The notes under the pieces are model-generated. The model did no database searches. It worked only from the letters and a program-made list of their open reading frames with translations, and had not been told where the DNA came from. Source: an uncultured Bacteroides sp. (GTDB lineage: Bacteria; Bacteroidota; Bacteroidia; Bacteroidales; Bacteroidaceae). From it: a stretch of DNA of 64,000 bases. A program made the position numbers and the translations under genes. Shown in pieces: positions 54,325-64,000 of the stretch (the stretch's first letter is position 1; each line of letters begins with the position of its first letter). The DNA lies in contig NZ_OY782855.1 in assembly GCF_963678425.1 (NCBI RefSeq), positions 744,001-808,000 of the forward strand, given 5' to 3'.

Positions 54325-57300
54325 TTACCAGTTAATTACCAATTTCTTAGTGAAGTTTCTACTATCGACATTTACCTCTATCACATAAACGCCTTTTTGC
54401 GAATTACCCAAATCAGACAACGGAATTTGCATTACTTGTTTCCCTAAACCTATTTCTTTAAAATTCCGTAAAGCTAAAGTTCTACCCGAAACATCCAGAA
54501 CACGGATATTCAGATCTTTAACCGGCTGTTGAGTATAATATTCCACATTTATATTGTCTGCATCGACCCAAATATTTATCGGTTTATCTGCATTGACTGT
54601 TTCATAACCAGTGATAACTTCTGATCCGATAATAATGTTTGATGTACTAGATACAACAGGAGTTTCATTGGCTATTGCATTAATCAAATTAAAATTCGAT
54701 TCTTTAATTTGTGGATTCTTCAATTGGAAAATCATGTAAATTGTATCTTGGTTCAATGCCAGATCGTAAGCAGAAGCCATTGAAAGTGACAACGAGCCAT
54801 TATCAGTTAGCGTGGTCTGAGCTAACGTTATATTAGGATTCAGTTTGCCTGCATTAATACTAATCAGTTTAATATGCTCCGGATTGAAAGAATATTTCAT
54901 ATCAAGAGATTTAATCTGATCTGCTGTAGTCAGCAAAACAGGGATAGTAAATTGTCCGCTCTTTTGAGTGGGTTGTATTTTTGCTAAGGCAATATCTGTC
55001 AGTAAATTGCTTTCGGGTGCATTTCGAAGCATCATGTTTGGACTTGGCATAAATACAGCAATCAGTCCAACGTTGTATTGCAAAATCATGGATGCATCGT
55101 ATGCAGTAATAGAGCCGTTTTTGCTAACATCTGCAACTTTTTGCTGTGCTGAATTTAGTATGATATTAGAAACAGCATGTTGTAAAATCAGAGAAGCATC
55201 GTAAGGATTGATTGTGCCGTTTAAACTTACATCGCCCAATTCGGCTTTAGCAAGCTGCGTTATAAAGGGGGTAAACGTCACATTATCCGATACACGTTCG
55301 CCTGTTCCGGAAGGATTGGAAGTGTGTTTTGGCCCGGTGGCAGAGTTAAACCAGCAATTAGTGGCTGTAACCGTGTTACTTGCCGTTTTATTCCAGACTG
55401 CATATCCACGATTTGGCTCCGTTTCTATAAAGTCGCAGTCTGATATAACGGGTAACGAAGCATTGTTACTTATTATACCATGATAGCCTTTATCAAACCT
55501 ACAATTCCGAATGGCAGGCGATGCGTTATCTAACGTAACAGCTCCACGTGAATCGGGATAAGAAGCATATTTGAAAATACAATTTTTCAACACGCAGTTA
55601 TCATCAATAGCTTCGTTATAAAAATAGATACCCTGCCAGGAATAATTCCAGGGCAGATCGGCGTCATTATTATTATAAGTATCACCTCCGTAGAAATCAT
55701 CCCGGTCTGATGTAAACACAATAACACTATCGGGTGTACTACCACCGATTGCTATTATCCCGTTTTGCACATTCATATAACCATAATCCTGGAATTTAGA
55801 CACTACACCCGGTTCTACAGTAAGCTTTGCAGCTGTACCAACAGTATAATGACTGAAAACATATGGAATATTGGTTATGCCAGCAAAATTACGTTTTGCT
55901 AAAGTGGCATCCTGGGTTAATGTTTCGTCGTTTACATGAATGGCTTTGCCGGTAGTGCCCGAAATGACATTTCCCGTTGCAGAGCTTGGATAAGTGAGCA
56001 AAGAGGTAGTAAATGGGAAACTTACATTATTAAATGTGCAGTTATTGATAACAGGTGAACTTGTTCCTGCAAGTGAAATTCCATCTCTTCCAAAGTTTTC
56101 AAACGTGCAGTTCTTGATAGTAGGTGAAGCATTATTTAATTGAATTGGAATTGTAGTAGAATAACGGAAAATGGCATGATCGATGGTGCTGGAATCATTC
56201 GCCGCATCGTAAAATATAAAATAGCCACCGTTGTTATAAGTAGTTCCTGCTCCATTTTGTTGTGAATCTTTGGGATTACCATACACATCATCTTCCAGGG
56301 TAGTAAATACGACTGGCTTGTCTGCTGTACCCTGAATATTTAATTTTCCGCTTATATTCCAACGTCCGCGACCTTTAAATGTAAGTCCGGCAGGGATCGT
56401 CAATTGGTCATTAACAGTCAAGGCATCATCATACCATGAATAAGTAATGGGATTGTATCCTGCAAAGCTACGTACCGGGACAGTTCCGCTTACTACCCCT
56501 TCCCTAAGTCTGATAGCAATATCTGCAACATTTGCAAGCTTATTGTTACCCGTAAAAGTAGGATTGGCAAACATATCCATATTTATGGGTTCCCAATTTA
56601 TATTGTAAAATTCGCAATCTTTTATTTCCGGATTAGCACTCCCCAAAATTGAGATTCCACATTGATAGGAAAAATTAATTTTTACTGAATCCAACAACAC
56701 ATGACAATCTGTTATCGCTATTGGAGACTGATAATAATAGGTATCTCCGGAATATCTGATTTCACAGTTCCGCAGAATATTTTCCGTATCGCTTGCTGTG
56801 CCTGTAAACTCTAGCCCATACCAATCTGAATTACCGGGCACTGACCCTGTACCATCATTATTAGTATCGCCCCAGGCTGAGTCATCCTTAATGGAAGTAA
56901 AAATAATCTTATCATTTTTTTGACCTATAGCTTTTACCGCCCCATTAATCAAGAAAGCCCGTGCCCAACTTTGTTGTGACTTTATTACAACTCCCGGATT
57001 AATGGTTAAAACATTCCCTTCGTTAATAGTTACAGTGTGTGTAAGAATGTAGGGCAAATTAGTATATCCAGCGAAATTCATCTTTTTTAGCGTGGGCGAA
57101 TCGTCTTCCACACCATCCAGCTGAATACCGGTGTATCCCACATTGGTAATCGTGTTTCCTTGCAGATCCGGAGTTCCTGTGCTCACAGAATATCCGATAG
57201 GATATTGGCTGATGTTTACAAAACTATTATTTGTTACCTGAGCATTTCCTGTAAACCAAACTGCGTTATATGAATTTTTAATCTCGCATTTATTCACAAT

Positions 57301-58836
57301 ATTGCTGTTCTTAACGTAAACAGCCCAGTTATTTGAATAATATCCGGCATAGTTAAATTTCCAGTTTTCTAATTTTGAGAGTGCTGTGCTATACAGAAAT
57401 ATTCTACCTCCTGTACTTGTACCTATAGTCTGTGTTCCATCGTTCTGAGAATCGGCTGGATTACCATAGGTATCATCTGCAATGCTGGTGAAGATGATAG
57501 GTTCGGCAACAGTACCAATGCCGGTAATGGTTCCGTTTCCCGTAATCTGTGAATATGGGTATCTGCATTTAATGACCACTCCCGGATCTATTACCAGCGA
57601 AGCAGCATCAGTAACAGTACTATTATCATACAAACAATAAGAAATATTGTTTAAACCAATGAAAGATATCTTTTTCAGCCGGGCATCACCTGACACATCG
57701 GCAGATTTTATTTTTATAGCTCGTATCTCTTTGTCATTAAACTGAATGGAATCATTCGTAAATTCCGGATTTGCATTCAAATCCATTGTGATGTTACGTG
57801 CTTCTCCGTTTGCAACAGTGGAAGGTCCAAACACACAATTGGAAATGGTTGGTTTGCTGACTCCTGTAATCAATAAGTTATAGGCATTCCCTACAAACCG
57901 GCAACTGTCGATAACAGGCGATGCGTTTTCAATTTCCATTGCAGCATAATATTCATAGTCGTATATTGCATTCTTAAAAATACAATTTTTCATTATGCAG
58001 GCAGTATCAACAGAACTATTCAGAATATTCATCCCTGCCCAGTAACTAGCCGCCGGTGTTTTATCAAAAACAATGGGATTATCTTTTGTTCCAATAGCCT
58101 TCAGTTTTCCGTGAATTTGTATTTCCGTATGAGCTATCTGCAGGTTTACCCCTGGATCAAGTCTCAACGTCCCGGTTTCACTAACCTGGATGCTGTTATC
58201 ATTGTAATATGGATATCCAAAATTCTTCAGATGAAAATCATGTGTCACAGAGTAAAAATCGATATCCACATAATTATAAGCATTATCTGTAAAAACGATT
58301 CCTTTTCCAGAATTTATCACGCCATCCCCATAATATGTGATGGGAAAATTAGTATTAGAAATTTTCGTGCTATCGATATTCAATATACCCTGATCGCTAA
58401 TTCGAACTGAGCCACTGAAATTATTCAACGTACATTTATTCAGTGTCATCTGACCTTTCCGCACATATAAATTGGAAGCATATTCAATCGTGCAATTATT
58501 TAAATTTACGCTTCCTATTTCATTATAGTATTCGTATGAGACATAAATACCGTCCCAAAACCCTTTCGTTACACCAGCATTACCTGTAAAAGTGGCTCCG
58601 TTAGCATTTAATGTTCCCAAAACATGAAGGTATCTTCCGGAATTAAAACTGACAGTTACTCCGGGTTCTATTGTCAAAGTGACTCCATTATTTACACTGA
58701 TATTATTCACAATCACATACGGACTTTTGTCAGCCGTAAATGTAGTATTTGTGGTAATACCTGTTGTGACATCTGTTGCACTGACAGCCAACGAAACAAA
58801 GAAAGCGCAAACGATGAGAAATGTAGATTTTTTCAT
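54325..58836 (-). CDS. Secreted parallel beta-helix protein with dockerin, cohesin-like and T9SS-like domains
   Basis: 1503 residues: signal peptide (MKKSTFLIVCAFFVSLAVSA), then about 1150 residues of beta-helix repeats in which blocks recur (NNVSF/NASPTIKNCTFENF, TNLPYILTHTV, LTIEPGVVIK). A type I dockerin follows (~1196-1262): GDVSLNGTINPYDASLILQ and ADVSKNGSITAYDASMILQ, with D/N calcium-loop residues. A cohesin-like domain (~1280-1400) and a short C-terminal T9SS-like domain (LDVSGRTLALRNF) complete it. Beta-helices often bind or cut polysaccharides, but no catalytic residues are evident. It is first in the operon; the giant protein gene begins 75 bases later. Confidence 0.83.
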   Translation of the reverse strand: MKKSTFLIVCAFFVSLAVSATDVTTGITTNTTFTADKSPYVIVNNISVNNGVTLTIEPGVTVSFNSGRYLHVLGTLNANGATFTGNAGVTKGFWDGIYVSYEYYNEIGSVNLNNCTIEYASNLYVRKGQMTLNKCTLNNFSGSVRISDQGILNIDSTKISNTNFPITYYGDGVINSGKGIVFTDNAYNYVDIDFYSVTHDFHLKNFGYPYYNDNSIQVSETGTLRLDPGVNLQIAHTEIQIHGKLKAIGTKDNPIVFDKTPAASYWAGMNILNSSVDTACIMKNCIFKNAIYDYEYYAAMEIENASPVIDSCRFVGNAYNLLITGVSKPTISNCVFGPSTVANGEARNITMDLNANPEFTNDSIQFNDKEIRAIKIKSADVSGDARLKKISFIGLNNISYCLYDNSTVTDAASLVIDPGVVIKCRYPYSQITGNGTITGIGTVAEPIIFTSIADDTYGNPADSQNDGTQTIGTSTGGRIFLYSTALSKLENWKFNYAGYYSNNWAVYVKNSNIVNKCEIKNSYNAVWFTGNAQVTNNSFVNISQYPIGYSVSTGTPDLQGNTITNVGYTGIQLDGVEDDSPTLKKMNFAGYTNLPYILTHTVTINEGNVLTINPGVVIKSQQSWARAFLINGAVKAIGQKNDKIIFTSIKDDSAWGDTNNDGTGSVPGNSDWYGLEFTGTASDTENILRNCEIRYSGDTYYYQSPIAITDCHVLLDSVKINFSYQCGISILGSANPEIKDCEFYNINWEPINMDMFANPTFTGNNKLANVADIAIRLREGVVSGTVPVRSFAGYNPITYSWYDDALTVNDQLTIPAGLTFKGRGRWNISGKLNIQGTADKPVVFTTLEDDVYGNPKDSQQNGAGTTYNNGGYFIFYDAANDSSTIDHAIFRYSTTIPIQLNNASPTIKNCTFENFGRDGISLAGTSSPVINNCTFNNVSFPFTTSLLTYPSSATGNVISGTTGKAIHVNDETLTQDATLAKRNFAGITNIPYVFSHYTVGTAAKLTVEPGVVSKFQDYGYMNVQNGIIAIGGSTPDSVIVFTSDRDDFYGGDTYNNNDADLPWNYSWQGIYFYNEAIDDNCVLKNCIFKYASYPDSRGAVTLDNASPAIRNCRFDKGYHGIISNNASLPVISDCDFIETEPNRGYAVWNKTASNTVTATNCWFNSATGPKHTSNPSGTGERVSDNVTFTPFITQLAKAELGDVSLNGTINPYDASLILQHAVSNIILNSAQQKVADVSKNGSITAYDASMILQYNVGLIAVFMPSPNMMLRNAPESNLLTDIALAKIQPTQKSGQFTIPVLLTTADQIKSLDMKYSFNPEHIKLISINAGKLNPNITLAQTTLTDNGSLSLSMASAYDLALNQDTIYMIFQLKNPQIKESNFNLINAIANETPVVSSTSNIIIGSEVITGYETVNADKPINIWVDADNINVEYYTQQPVKDLNIRVLDVSGRTLALRNFKEIGLGKQVMQIPLSDLGNSQKGVYVIEVNVDSRNFTKKLVINW

Positions 58837-59444
58837 ATGGCTTAATGTTTAATGGAATAATATGTTTTTGTTTCTAATTTCGTTATATACTTAAACTAAA
58901 AATTCAAGAAAGGAACGAACAGGGAATGATATAGCATGATGTGAAAAATATCAAATTATCACACAGACAGAATTTGATTGAGAATAGTTAATAGTGTAAA
59001 GACTAATTAAGCCGCTATCCTTCTGGATAGTTACATTAGAGAACATTAATCGAGGCTAAAATTCACCTACTCATAATGATTTATAGAGAAATTTAAAATC
59101 CGAGCTGCATTTCCAAACGAATTTTAAATTTAGCACTAACTGTAGCTATCAGCAGAACAGTTAATCAGGTTCTATTATAGACAGAAAATAATCCTGTAAT
59201 TAGGAAACAATATAGATGATAGCTTGTTTATGACATTTGTATAAAATAACCTTTTCTAAAGTTATCTAATTATAAAATTAATACTAATTGGAGAGTAGAG
59301 ATAGTAGTTTATTCCAAGAAGACTTATTCTTTGAAGAATGATTTTTATTTATTCGCCTATGATCTGAATTTATTCACGAAAAAACGAAATTTACAGGTGA
59401 ATAATTTATATCGGTAGACAAGACGACAGATAGGTGTATAAAGC
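58837..59444. other. Intergenic region, no gene seen
   Basis: About 600 AT-rich bases upstream of the beta-helix gene. It must hold that gene's promoter and leader. I saw no coding frame, RNA gene or repeat. Confidence 0.4.
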
Positions 59445-59477
59445 AAAAGAAGGTATCCTTTTGGGACACCTTCTTTT
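59445..59477 (-). terminator. Terminator of the POT transporter transcript
   Basis: AAAAGAAGGTATCC and GGACACCTTCTTTT pair with one mismatch around 5 bases. On the minus strand it is followed by TTTTGC. It lies 40 bp past the transporter stop. Confidence 0.8.
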
Positions 59478-59516
59478 ATTTAACCGGAACTTCTTCCGAC
59501 CTTATATCTTACAGAT

Positions 59517-61205
59517 TTACTTTGCAACAGCTTCCAGCTTCTTCATAATTGAGAAGATGAATGTTCCTGATAATACACAGAGTACAACCAGTACACCCCA
59601 CATCATCCATAACTGTATGCCCCACAAGTGACCGATAATGGCAACGCAGTAGTTACCTACAGCAGTTGCAGCCAGCCAGCCACCTTGCATTAGTCCTTTG
59701 TATTTTGGAGGAGCTACGCGGGAAACAAAGCTCAATCCCATCGGACTAAGGAACAATTCGGCAATGGTAAGCATGAAGTAAGTTCCAATCAACATATTTG
59801 GTGAAACTAAAACATCACTTACTCCACCGGTTGCCGCAATAGCATCTGGAGTAGGCAGACCTATAGAACCTACAGCCATAAAGATAAAGGCAAGGGCAGC
59901 AATAAACATACCCATACCAATTTTACGAGGTGCAGATGGTTCTTTTCCCTTACTGTTAAGCATGGCAAACAAGCCTACAGCCACCGGTGTAAGAATGACA
60001 ATGAAGAATGGGTTGAACTGCTGGAAAATTTCAGGAGTAATATTAATTACTTCCGGCATGCCTGTATAGTAAGCATACGCTCCGGCTGCACCTATTACAA
60101 AAGCAACGGTACTTGCTATCTTTGCTCCCATTTTCTTTGCCTGAGTAAACCCAAAGATTCCGTAGAATGCAACAATCATCATTACCATAGCCGGCAAGCG
60201 GAACCCGATTCGGCCTAATCCTGTTACTGCACTGTTTGTATAGTCACGGGCAAACCAGGTTAATGTTAATCCGTTCTGGTGGAATGCCATCCAGAAGAAG
60301 ATAACAACTGCAAACACAAGGCACAGAGCAACAATACGTTGTTTGGTTTCTGCAGGAGAGAGTTCTTCAACGTGAGAGGTCTGTCCGGTAGCTTTGTCGG
60401 CCTTTTCCTGTTCGCGAGCAGTAATATCGGCACTCTTGTAATATTTACGGAAAGCAAGGAAGATGAACATGGAGATTATCAGAGAGATACATGCCACGGC
60501 AAAACCATAGTTATATCCTTCAGATAATTTATCAATATAGTTGGTTCCAAAAGCTGAAAGATTAGCACTGGCTCCGGCAGTCTGTGCTTCGGCAAGCTGT
60601 TTGAAGCTTTGCAATCCTTCCGGAGTAATGGTTCCATTTGCAAACTGATGTGCCAATGCCGGGATCTTTGCTTCATAAGTGAGACCAGCTTTTGACAGGA
60701 AATGGTTGTAAACAGCACCTGCAGCCGACGGAGCAAAGAATGCACCGATGTTGATACACATATAGAAGATGCTGAATGCCATGTCTCGCTTGGAATTGTA
60801 TTTTGGATCGTCGTACAAATTACCTACCAATGCCTGCAGATTACCCTTAAAGCAACCTGTACCAATAGCGATTAATCCTAATGCACCAAACATCATCACC
60901 TTAGCCATTAAGTTGACTCCTGTGGGGATGGCCAGTAGAAAATAGCCAAGGAACATAACAACAACTCCCAGGATAATTGTTTTTCCATATCCAAGAAAGC
61001 GGTCGGCAAGTATACCTCCAAACAGTGGAAGGAAGTAAACTAAAGCCAGGAAACTGGAGAAAATAAGACTACAAGCATCTTTCTCGAAGCCAAACTTAGC
61101 CTGGATAAAGAGTACGAAGATAGCCAGCATGGTGTAGTAGCCAAATCGTTCACCCATGTTTGCAAGGGCAAGAACAAATAATCCTTTTGGATGTCCTTTT
61201 AGCAT
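59517..61205 (-). CDS. POT/PTR2-family proton-coupled peptide transporter
   Basis: A 562-residue MFS transporter for di- and tripeptides driven by protons. The family motif ExxERFxYY is present as NMGERFGYYTM (residues 17-27), followed by ILADRFLGYGKT and FSIFYMCINIGAFFAPSAAG, the second signature (FYxxINxG). Twelve to fourteen helices are expected, and the cytoplasmic loop near 265-290 is hydrophilic. It follows the FKBP gene on the same strand (30-bp gap), so uvrA-ybaK-FKBP-POT may be one transcript. Confidence 0.93.
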   Translation of the reverse strand: MLKGHPKGLFVLALANMGERFGYYTMLAIFVLFIQAKFGFEKDACSLIFSSFLALVYFLPLFGGILADRFLGYGKTIILGVVVMFLGYFLLAIPTGVNLMAKVMMFGALGLIAIGTGCFKGNLQALVGNLYDDPKYNSKRDMAFSIFYMCINIGAFFAPSAAGAVYNHFLSKAGLTYEAKIPALAHQFANGTITPEGLQSFKQLAEAQTAGASANLSAFGTNYIDKLSEGYNYGFAVACISLIISMFIFLAFRKYYKSADITAREQEKADKATGQTSHVEELSPAETKQRIVALCLVFAVVIFFWMAFHQNGLTLTWFARDYTNSAVTGLGRIGFRLPAMVMMIVAFYGIFGFTQAKKMGAKIASTVAFVIGAAGAYAYYTGMPEVINITPEIFQQFNPFFIVILTPVAVGLFAMLNSKGKEPSAPRKIGMGMFIAALAFIFMAVGSIGLPTPDAIAATGGVSDVLVSPNMLIGTYFMLTIAELFLSPMGLSFVSRVAPPKYKGLMQGGWLAATAVGNYCVAIIGHLWGIQLWMMWGVLVVLCVLSGTFIFSIMKKLEAVAK

Positions 61206-61235
61206 ATATAATTATTTAAAGGAATGAATGATTAA

Positions 61236-62174
61236 TTATTTTTCAATACTAAGTAGTTCAACTTCAAAAACCAGTGTTGAAAATGGTTTGATAGGACCAG
61301 CTTCTCTAGAACCGTAAGCCAGTTCTTGAGGAATATAAAGAATCCATTTAGAACCAACAGGCATCATGGTCAAAGCTTCGGTCCATCCTTTGATTACCTG
61401 ACCTGCTTCAAAAGTAGCTGGTTCGTTTCGTTTATAAGAACTGTCAAACTCTGTTCCGTCAAGCATAGTTCCTTTATAATGAACTTTCACTTTACTCTCT
61501 GCTTTAGGAACTTCACCTGTTCCTGCTGTTACAATTTTATATTGCAATCCACTAGGAGTAGTTATCACTCCCTCTTTGAGTTTGTTCTCAGCCATGAATT
61601 TTGCTCCGGCCACTTTGTTTGCTCCGTAAGTTTTTTCTAAAGAATTGTTTTTCAAAGCTTCCATATTCTTTTGAGCATATTCCTGTGCCTGCTGTAATGT
61701 CATCTTTTGACCTTTTTCCAAAGTTCCTGCAATGAAACCAGCCATAAAGTTATCTACATTGATTGTTTTTGTTGAATCTGCACCAAATAATTCTTTATTG
61801 ATACCTTTAATCATTTGGTTCTTGATCTGCTGACCAATCTGAATCCCTGCAAGATGGGCATTTTCTTTCTTGTCTAACTTCTTAGTACCTTCATTCAGTC
61901 CTTTAATAAAGTCATTCATGAAAGTGGTATCCATTTCCATTTTGTTGATTAAATAATTCTTTAATCCTTGTGTTTGTGCCAGTCCTAAAGAGTAAGCTAT
62001 CGAATCAATCTGATTCTTCATTTCTACAGGCTTTGCTTGTAAATCACTCTTAACCTGCTGTACTGCAACTTTATTATTCTTTACTCCAGACTTTGCTTTC
62101 TTTGTTTGTGCATTCAAGTCCATTAAATTGCTTTGCAAGCAAAGTACGGCAACCAGTAATAGTAGTTTTTTCAT
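61236..62174 (-). CDS. FKBP-type peptidyl-prolyl cis-trans isomerase, exported
   Basis: Catalyses proline isomerisation in secreted or periplasmic proteins. Signal peptide (MKKLLLLVAVLCLQ, then LMDLNAQ), a helical FKBP_N dimerisation domain (~50-200: DSIAYSLGLAQTQGLKNYLI), and the FKBP catalytic domain (~212-312: VKVHYKGTMLDGTEFDSSY, VGSKWILYIPQELAYGSRE). The N-terminal domain classes it with the Mip/FkpA type. Length 312 is longer than E. coli FkpA (270) by the N-terminal linker. Confidence 0.94.
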   Translation of the reverse strand: MKKLLLLVAVLCLQSNLMDLNAQTKKAKSGVKNNKVAVQQVKSDLQAKPVEMKNQIDSIAYSLGLAQTQGLKNYLINKMEMDTTFMNDFIKGLNEGTKKLDKKENAHLAGIQIGQQIKNQMIKGINKELFGADSTKTINVDNFMAGFIAGTLEKGQKMTLQQAQEYAQKNMEALKNNSLEKTYGANKVAGAKFMAENKLKEGVITTPSGLQYKIVTAGTGEVPKAESKVKVHYKGTMLDGTEFDSSYKRNEPATFEAGQVIKGWTEALTMMPVGSKWILYIPQELAYGSREAGPIKPFSTLVFEVELLSIEK

Positions 62175-62214
62175 TTTCTTTTTTAAATTGGATTTAATAT
62201 GATTAATAAATTAA

Positions 62215-62697
62215 TTATTCTTCTGTAAAAAGGGTGCAGACCTCTCCCCTCGCTTCCTTAACTATATCTCTGGGATCAACTTTGATCTGTAAACCTCTTT
62301 GGCCCGCACTCACATAGATATGCGGGTATTGCAGACAAGTGTGGTGAAAATAAGTAGGGAAATGTTTTTTCATCCCTATAGGAGAACATGCACCACGAAT
62401 GTATCCTGTAGTAGGCAGCAGCTCCTTCATGGGAATCATATCACAACTTTTATTTCCGGAAACCTTTGCAGCCAGTTTCAGGTTAACCTCTTTCTCACCT
62501 GGAACCACACAAACAAAATAGCCGGTTTTATCGCCATGAAGTACCAGCGTTTTAAAAACATGATCTATGTTCTCTCCTAATTCTGCGGCCACATGTACAG
62601 CACTCAGATCGCTTTCATCCACTTCATAAGGAATCAGTTCATAAGCTATTTTTGCCTTATCCAGCAAACGTGCCGCATTTGTTTTATTTATTTTCAT
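62215..62697 (-). CDS. ybaK: Cys-tRNA(Pro)/Cys-tRNA(Cys) deacylase YbaK
   Basis: Hydrolyses cysteine wrongly charged on tRNA(Pro). The start is set at ATG 62697 (MKINKTNAARLLDKAKIAYE), which overlaps the uvrA stop (ATGA), although the frame runs further upstream inside uvrA. YbaK-fold motifs: VFKTLVLHGDKTGYFVCVVP, KVSGNKSCDMIPMKEL, GYIRGACSPIGMKKHFP and AGQRGLQIKVDPRDI. At 160 residues it is full length. Confidence 0.93.
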   Translation of the reverse strand: MKINKTNAARLLDKAKIAYELIPYEVDESDLSAVHVAAELGENIDHVFKTLVLHGDKTGYFVCVVPGEKEVNLKLAAKVSGNKSCDMIPMKELLPTTGYIRGACSPIGMKKHFPTYFHHTCLQYPHIYVSAGQRGLQIKVDPRDIVKEARGEVCTLFTEE

Positions 62698-64000
62698 TGT
62701 TCTAATTCTTTCTTCAAAAACATTGGCGTATATCCTTTTGTACACAGAGCCACTTCTTCTGGAGTGCCACAGCAAAGAAGTTCTCCTCCACCCTTTCCTC
62801 CTTCCGGTCCCATGTCAATAATATAATCAGCCATCTTTATCACATCCAGATTATGTTCAATTACAATGATGCTGTTTCCTTTATCTACCAGCTTATTCAA
62901 CACACCCATTAATACCCGGATATCCTCAAAATGGAGTCCGGTTGTTGGTTCATCGAGAATATACAATGTTTTCCCGGTATCTCGTTTGGCAAGCTCTGTA
63001 GCAAGTTTTACCCGCTGACTTTCTCCACCGGAAAGTGTGGTTGAAGGTTGTCCCAATCTGATATATCCCAAACCTACTTCCTCTAGTACCTTTATCTTAT
63101 TCAATATCTGCGGAACATTTTCAAAGAACTCCACGGCACGGCTGATCGTCATATCCAGTACATCGGCAATAGACTTTCCTTTAAAGCGAACCTCCAGTGT
63201 TTCACGATTATATCGTTTCCCGTGGCATACTTCACAGGGAACATAGACATCCGGAAGAAAATTCATTTCGATTGTTTTATATCCATTTCCAGAACAAGCT
63301 TCGCACCGTCCGCCGGATACATTAAATGAGAAACGCCCCGGTTTGTATCCCCTGATCTTTGCTTCGGGTAATCCTACAAACAAGGAACGGATATCAGAAA
63401 AGACACCGGTATAGGTAGCAGGATTTGAACGGGGAGTCTTTCCCAAAGGAGACTGGTCCACATTTACAACCTTATCAATATTTTCTATGCCTTCTATTGA
63501 ATCATAAGGCAACGGATCTTGCAATGAATGATAGAATTTCTGCGAAAGAATGGGCTGCAAAGTGTTATTAATCAATGAAGATTTTCCACTTCCTGATACA
63601 CCTGTAACACAAATCAACTTGCCTAAAGGAAATTCAACGTCAACACCCTTCAGGTTATTTCCTCTGGCTCCTTTCAGAGTAAGAGCTAACCCGTTCCCTT
63701 CTCTTCTCTTTGAAGGTATCTCTATTTTCATCGTCCCATTCAGATAACGGGAAGTAAGTGTATTTGTCTTAAGCATCTCTTCCGGAGTTCCGGAAAAGAC
63801 TACTTCTCCACCCAGGCGTCCAGCCTTAGGCCCCATATCGACCACATAATCTGCTGCGAGCATCATATCTCTATCATGTTCCACAACGATAACTGAGTTA
63901 CCCGAGTCACGCAATGCCTTTAAGGAATTTATTAGTTTCATATTATCTCTTTGATGCAATCCGATACTCGGTTCATCTAAGATGTATAACACATTCACCA
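62694..64000 (-). CDS. uvrA: UvrA excinuclease ABC subunit A, N-terminal part cut by window edge
   Basis: UvrA finds bulky DNA lesions for nucleotide excision repair. The frame is open to the right edge, so the first half is outside. The visible part contains the end of ATPase I (YILDEPSIGLHQRDN), ATPase II Walker A (GVSGSGKSSL), the zinc finger (CEACSGNGYK, CEVCHGKRYN), the signature LSGGESQRVKLA and Walker B LYILDEPTTGLH. The GTG at 63998 is internal, not the start. Confidence 0.96.
   Translation of the reverse strand, partial: VNVLYILDEPSIGLHQRDNMKLINSLKALRDSGNSVIVVEHDRDMMLAADYVVDMGPKAGRLGGEVVFSGTPEEMLKTNTLTSRYLNGTMKIEIPSKRREGNGLALTLKGARGNNLKGVDVEFPLGKLICVTGVSGSGKSSLINNTLQPILSQKFYHSLQDPLPYDSIEGIENIDKVVNVDQSPLGKTPRSNPATYTGVFSDIRSLFVGLPEAKIRGYKPGRFSFNVSGGRCEACSGNGYKTIEMNFLPDVYVPCEVCHGKRYNRETLEVRFKGKSIADVLDMTISRAVEFFENVPQILNKIKVLEEVGLGYIRLGQPSTTLSGGESQRVKLATELAKRDTGKTLYILDEPTTGLHFEDIRVLMGVLNKLVDKGNSIIVIEHNLDVIKMADYIIDMGPEGGKGGGELLCCGTPEEVALCTKGYTPMFLKKELEQ

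Noticed and set aside
59000..59400. Possible small RNA or CRISPR-like element upstream of the beta-helix gene
   Set aside because: No repeats, stable stem or conserved motif could be seen by eye.

Overview
The window looks like a Bacteroidales chromosome, most likely Bacteroides or a close relative. The evidence is low-GC DNA, several promoter elements of the Bacteroidetes type (TAnnTTTG), Bacteroidetes-type YidC and HU-like proteins, DUF4248, and secreted proteins ending in type IX secretion (T9SS) sorting domains. No tRNA, rRNA or plasmid functions were seen. Family assignments come from recognising motifs by eye; no database search was run.

Layout. 0-11 kb is ordinary chromosome: the 3' part of yidC, an S9 peptidase, a DUF6600 envelope protein, a DUF3108/TapB-like protein, DUF3307-satD, a DUF4349 lipoprotein, a VOC protein with an AraC regulator, and a small conserved protein. 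11.4-17.9 kb is a patchwork of remnants (transposase, umuD, umuC, and a duplicated tail of a PQQ-like beta-propeller gene) among small lipoproteins, an HNH-type protein and an AlbA_2 ATPase. 18.7-33.2 kb is a defence island on the minus strand. It holds rloA-rloB and a type I restriction-modification operon hsdM-hsdS-[RES-domain protein]-[membrane protein]-[AAA ATPase]-[ExK nuclease-like protein]-hsdR, with a divergent XRE regulator and a second AlbA_2 protein.

34.5-39.2 kb is a type VI-B2 CRISPR-Cas locus. A cas13b (two RxxxxH HEPN motifs) is translationally coupled to a csx28-like gene and flanked on both sides by a CRISPR array. The arrays run in the same direction, carry two related but different repeat families whose stems co-vary, and each has a perfect or near-perfect hairpin with a 9-nt loop immediately before its first repeat. 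There are no adaptation genes. A 142-nt stretch with no G on the plus strand, containing a G-quadruplex motif on the other strand, follows array 2.

39.5-44.4 kb is an accessory cassette known from Bacteroides genomes: a small protein, a replication-initiator-like protein, a DnaB-type helicase, DUF4248, an HU-like protein, a small coiled-coil protein and an amidase. 44.5-58.9 kb holds two very large secreted proteins in one operon. The first is a parallel beta-helix protein with a dockerin and a cohesin-like domain. The second is a 3231-residue protein that starts with cohesin-like domains. Both end in T9SS-like sorting domains, which suggests a cohesin-dockerin surface assembly. 59.5-64 kb is housekeeping: uvrA (partial), ybaK, an FKBP isomerase and a POT peptide transporter.

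Working together: RNA-guided Cas13b/Csx28 defence, DNA restriction, RloAB, and a candidate NAD-acting RES protein lie within 20 kb of each other. The island is edged by decayed gene copies, including a 109-bp direct repeat 18.4 kb apart, consistent with repeated gain and loss.
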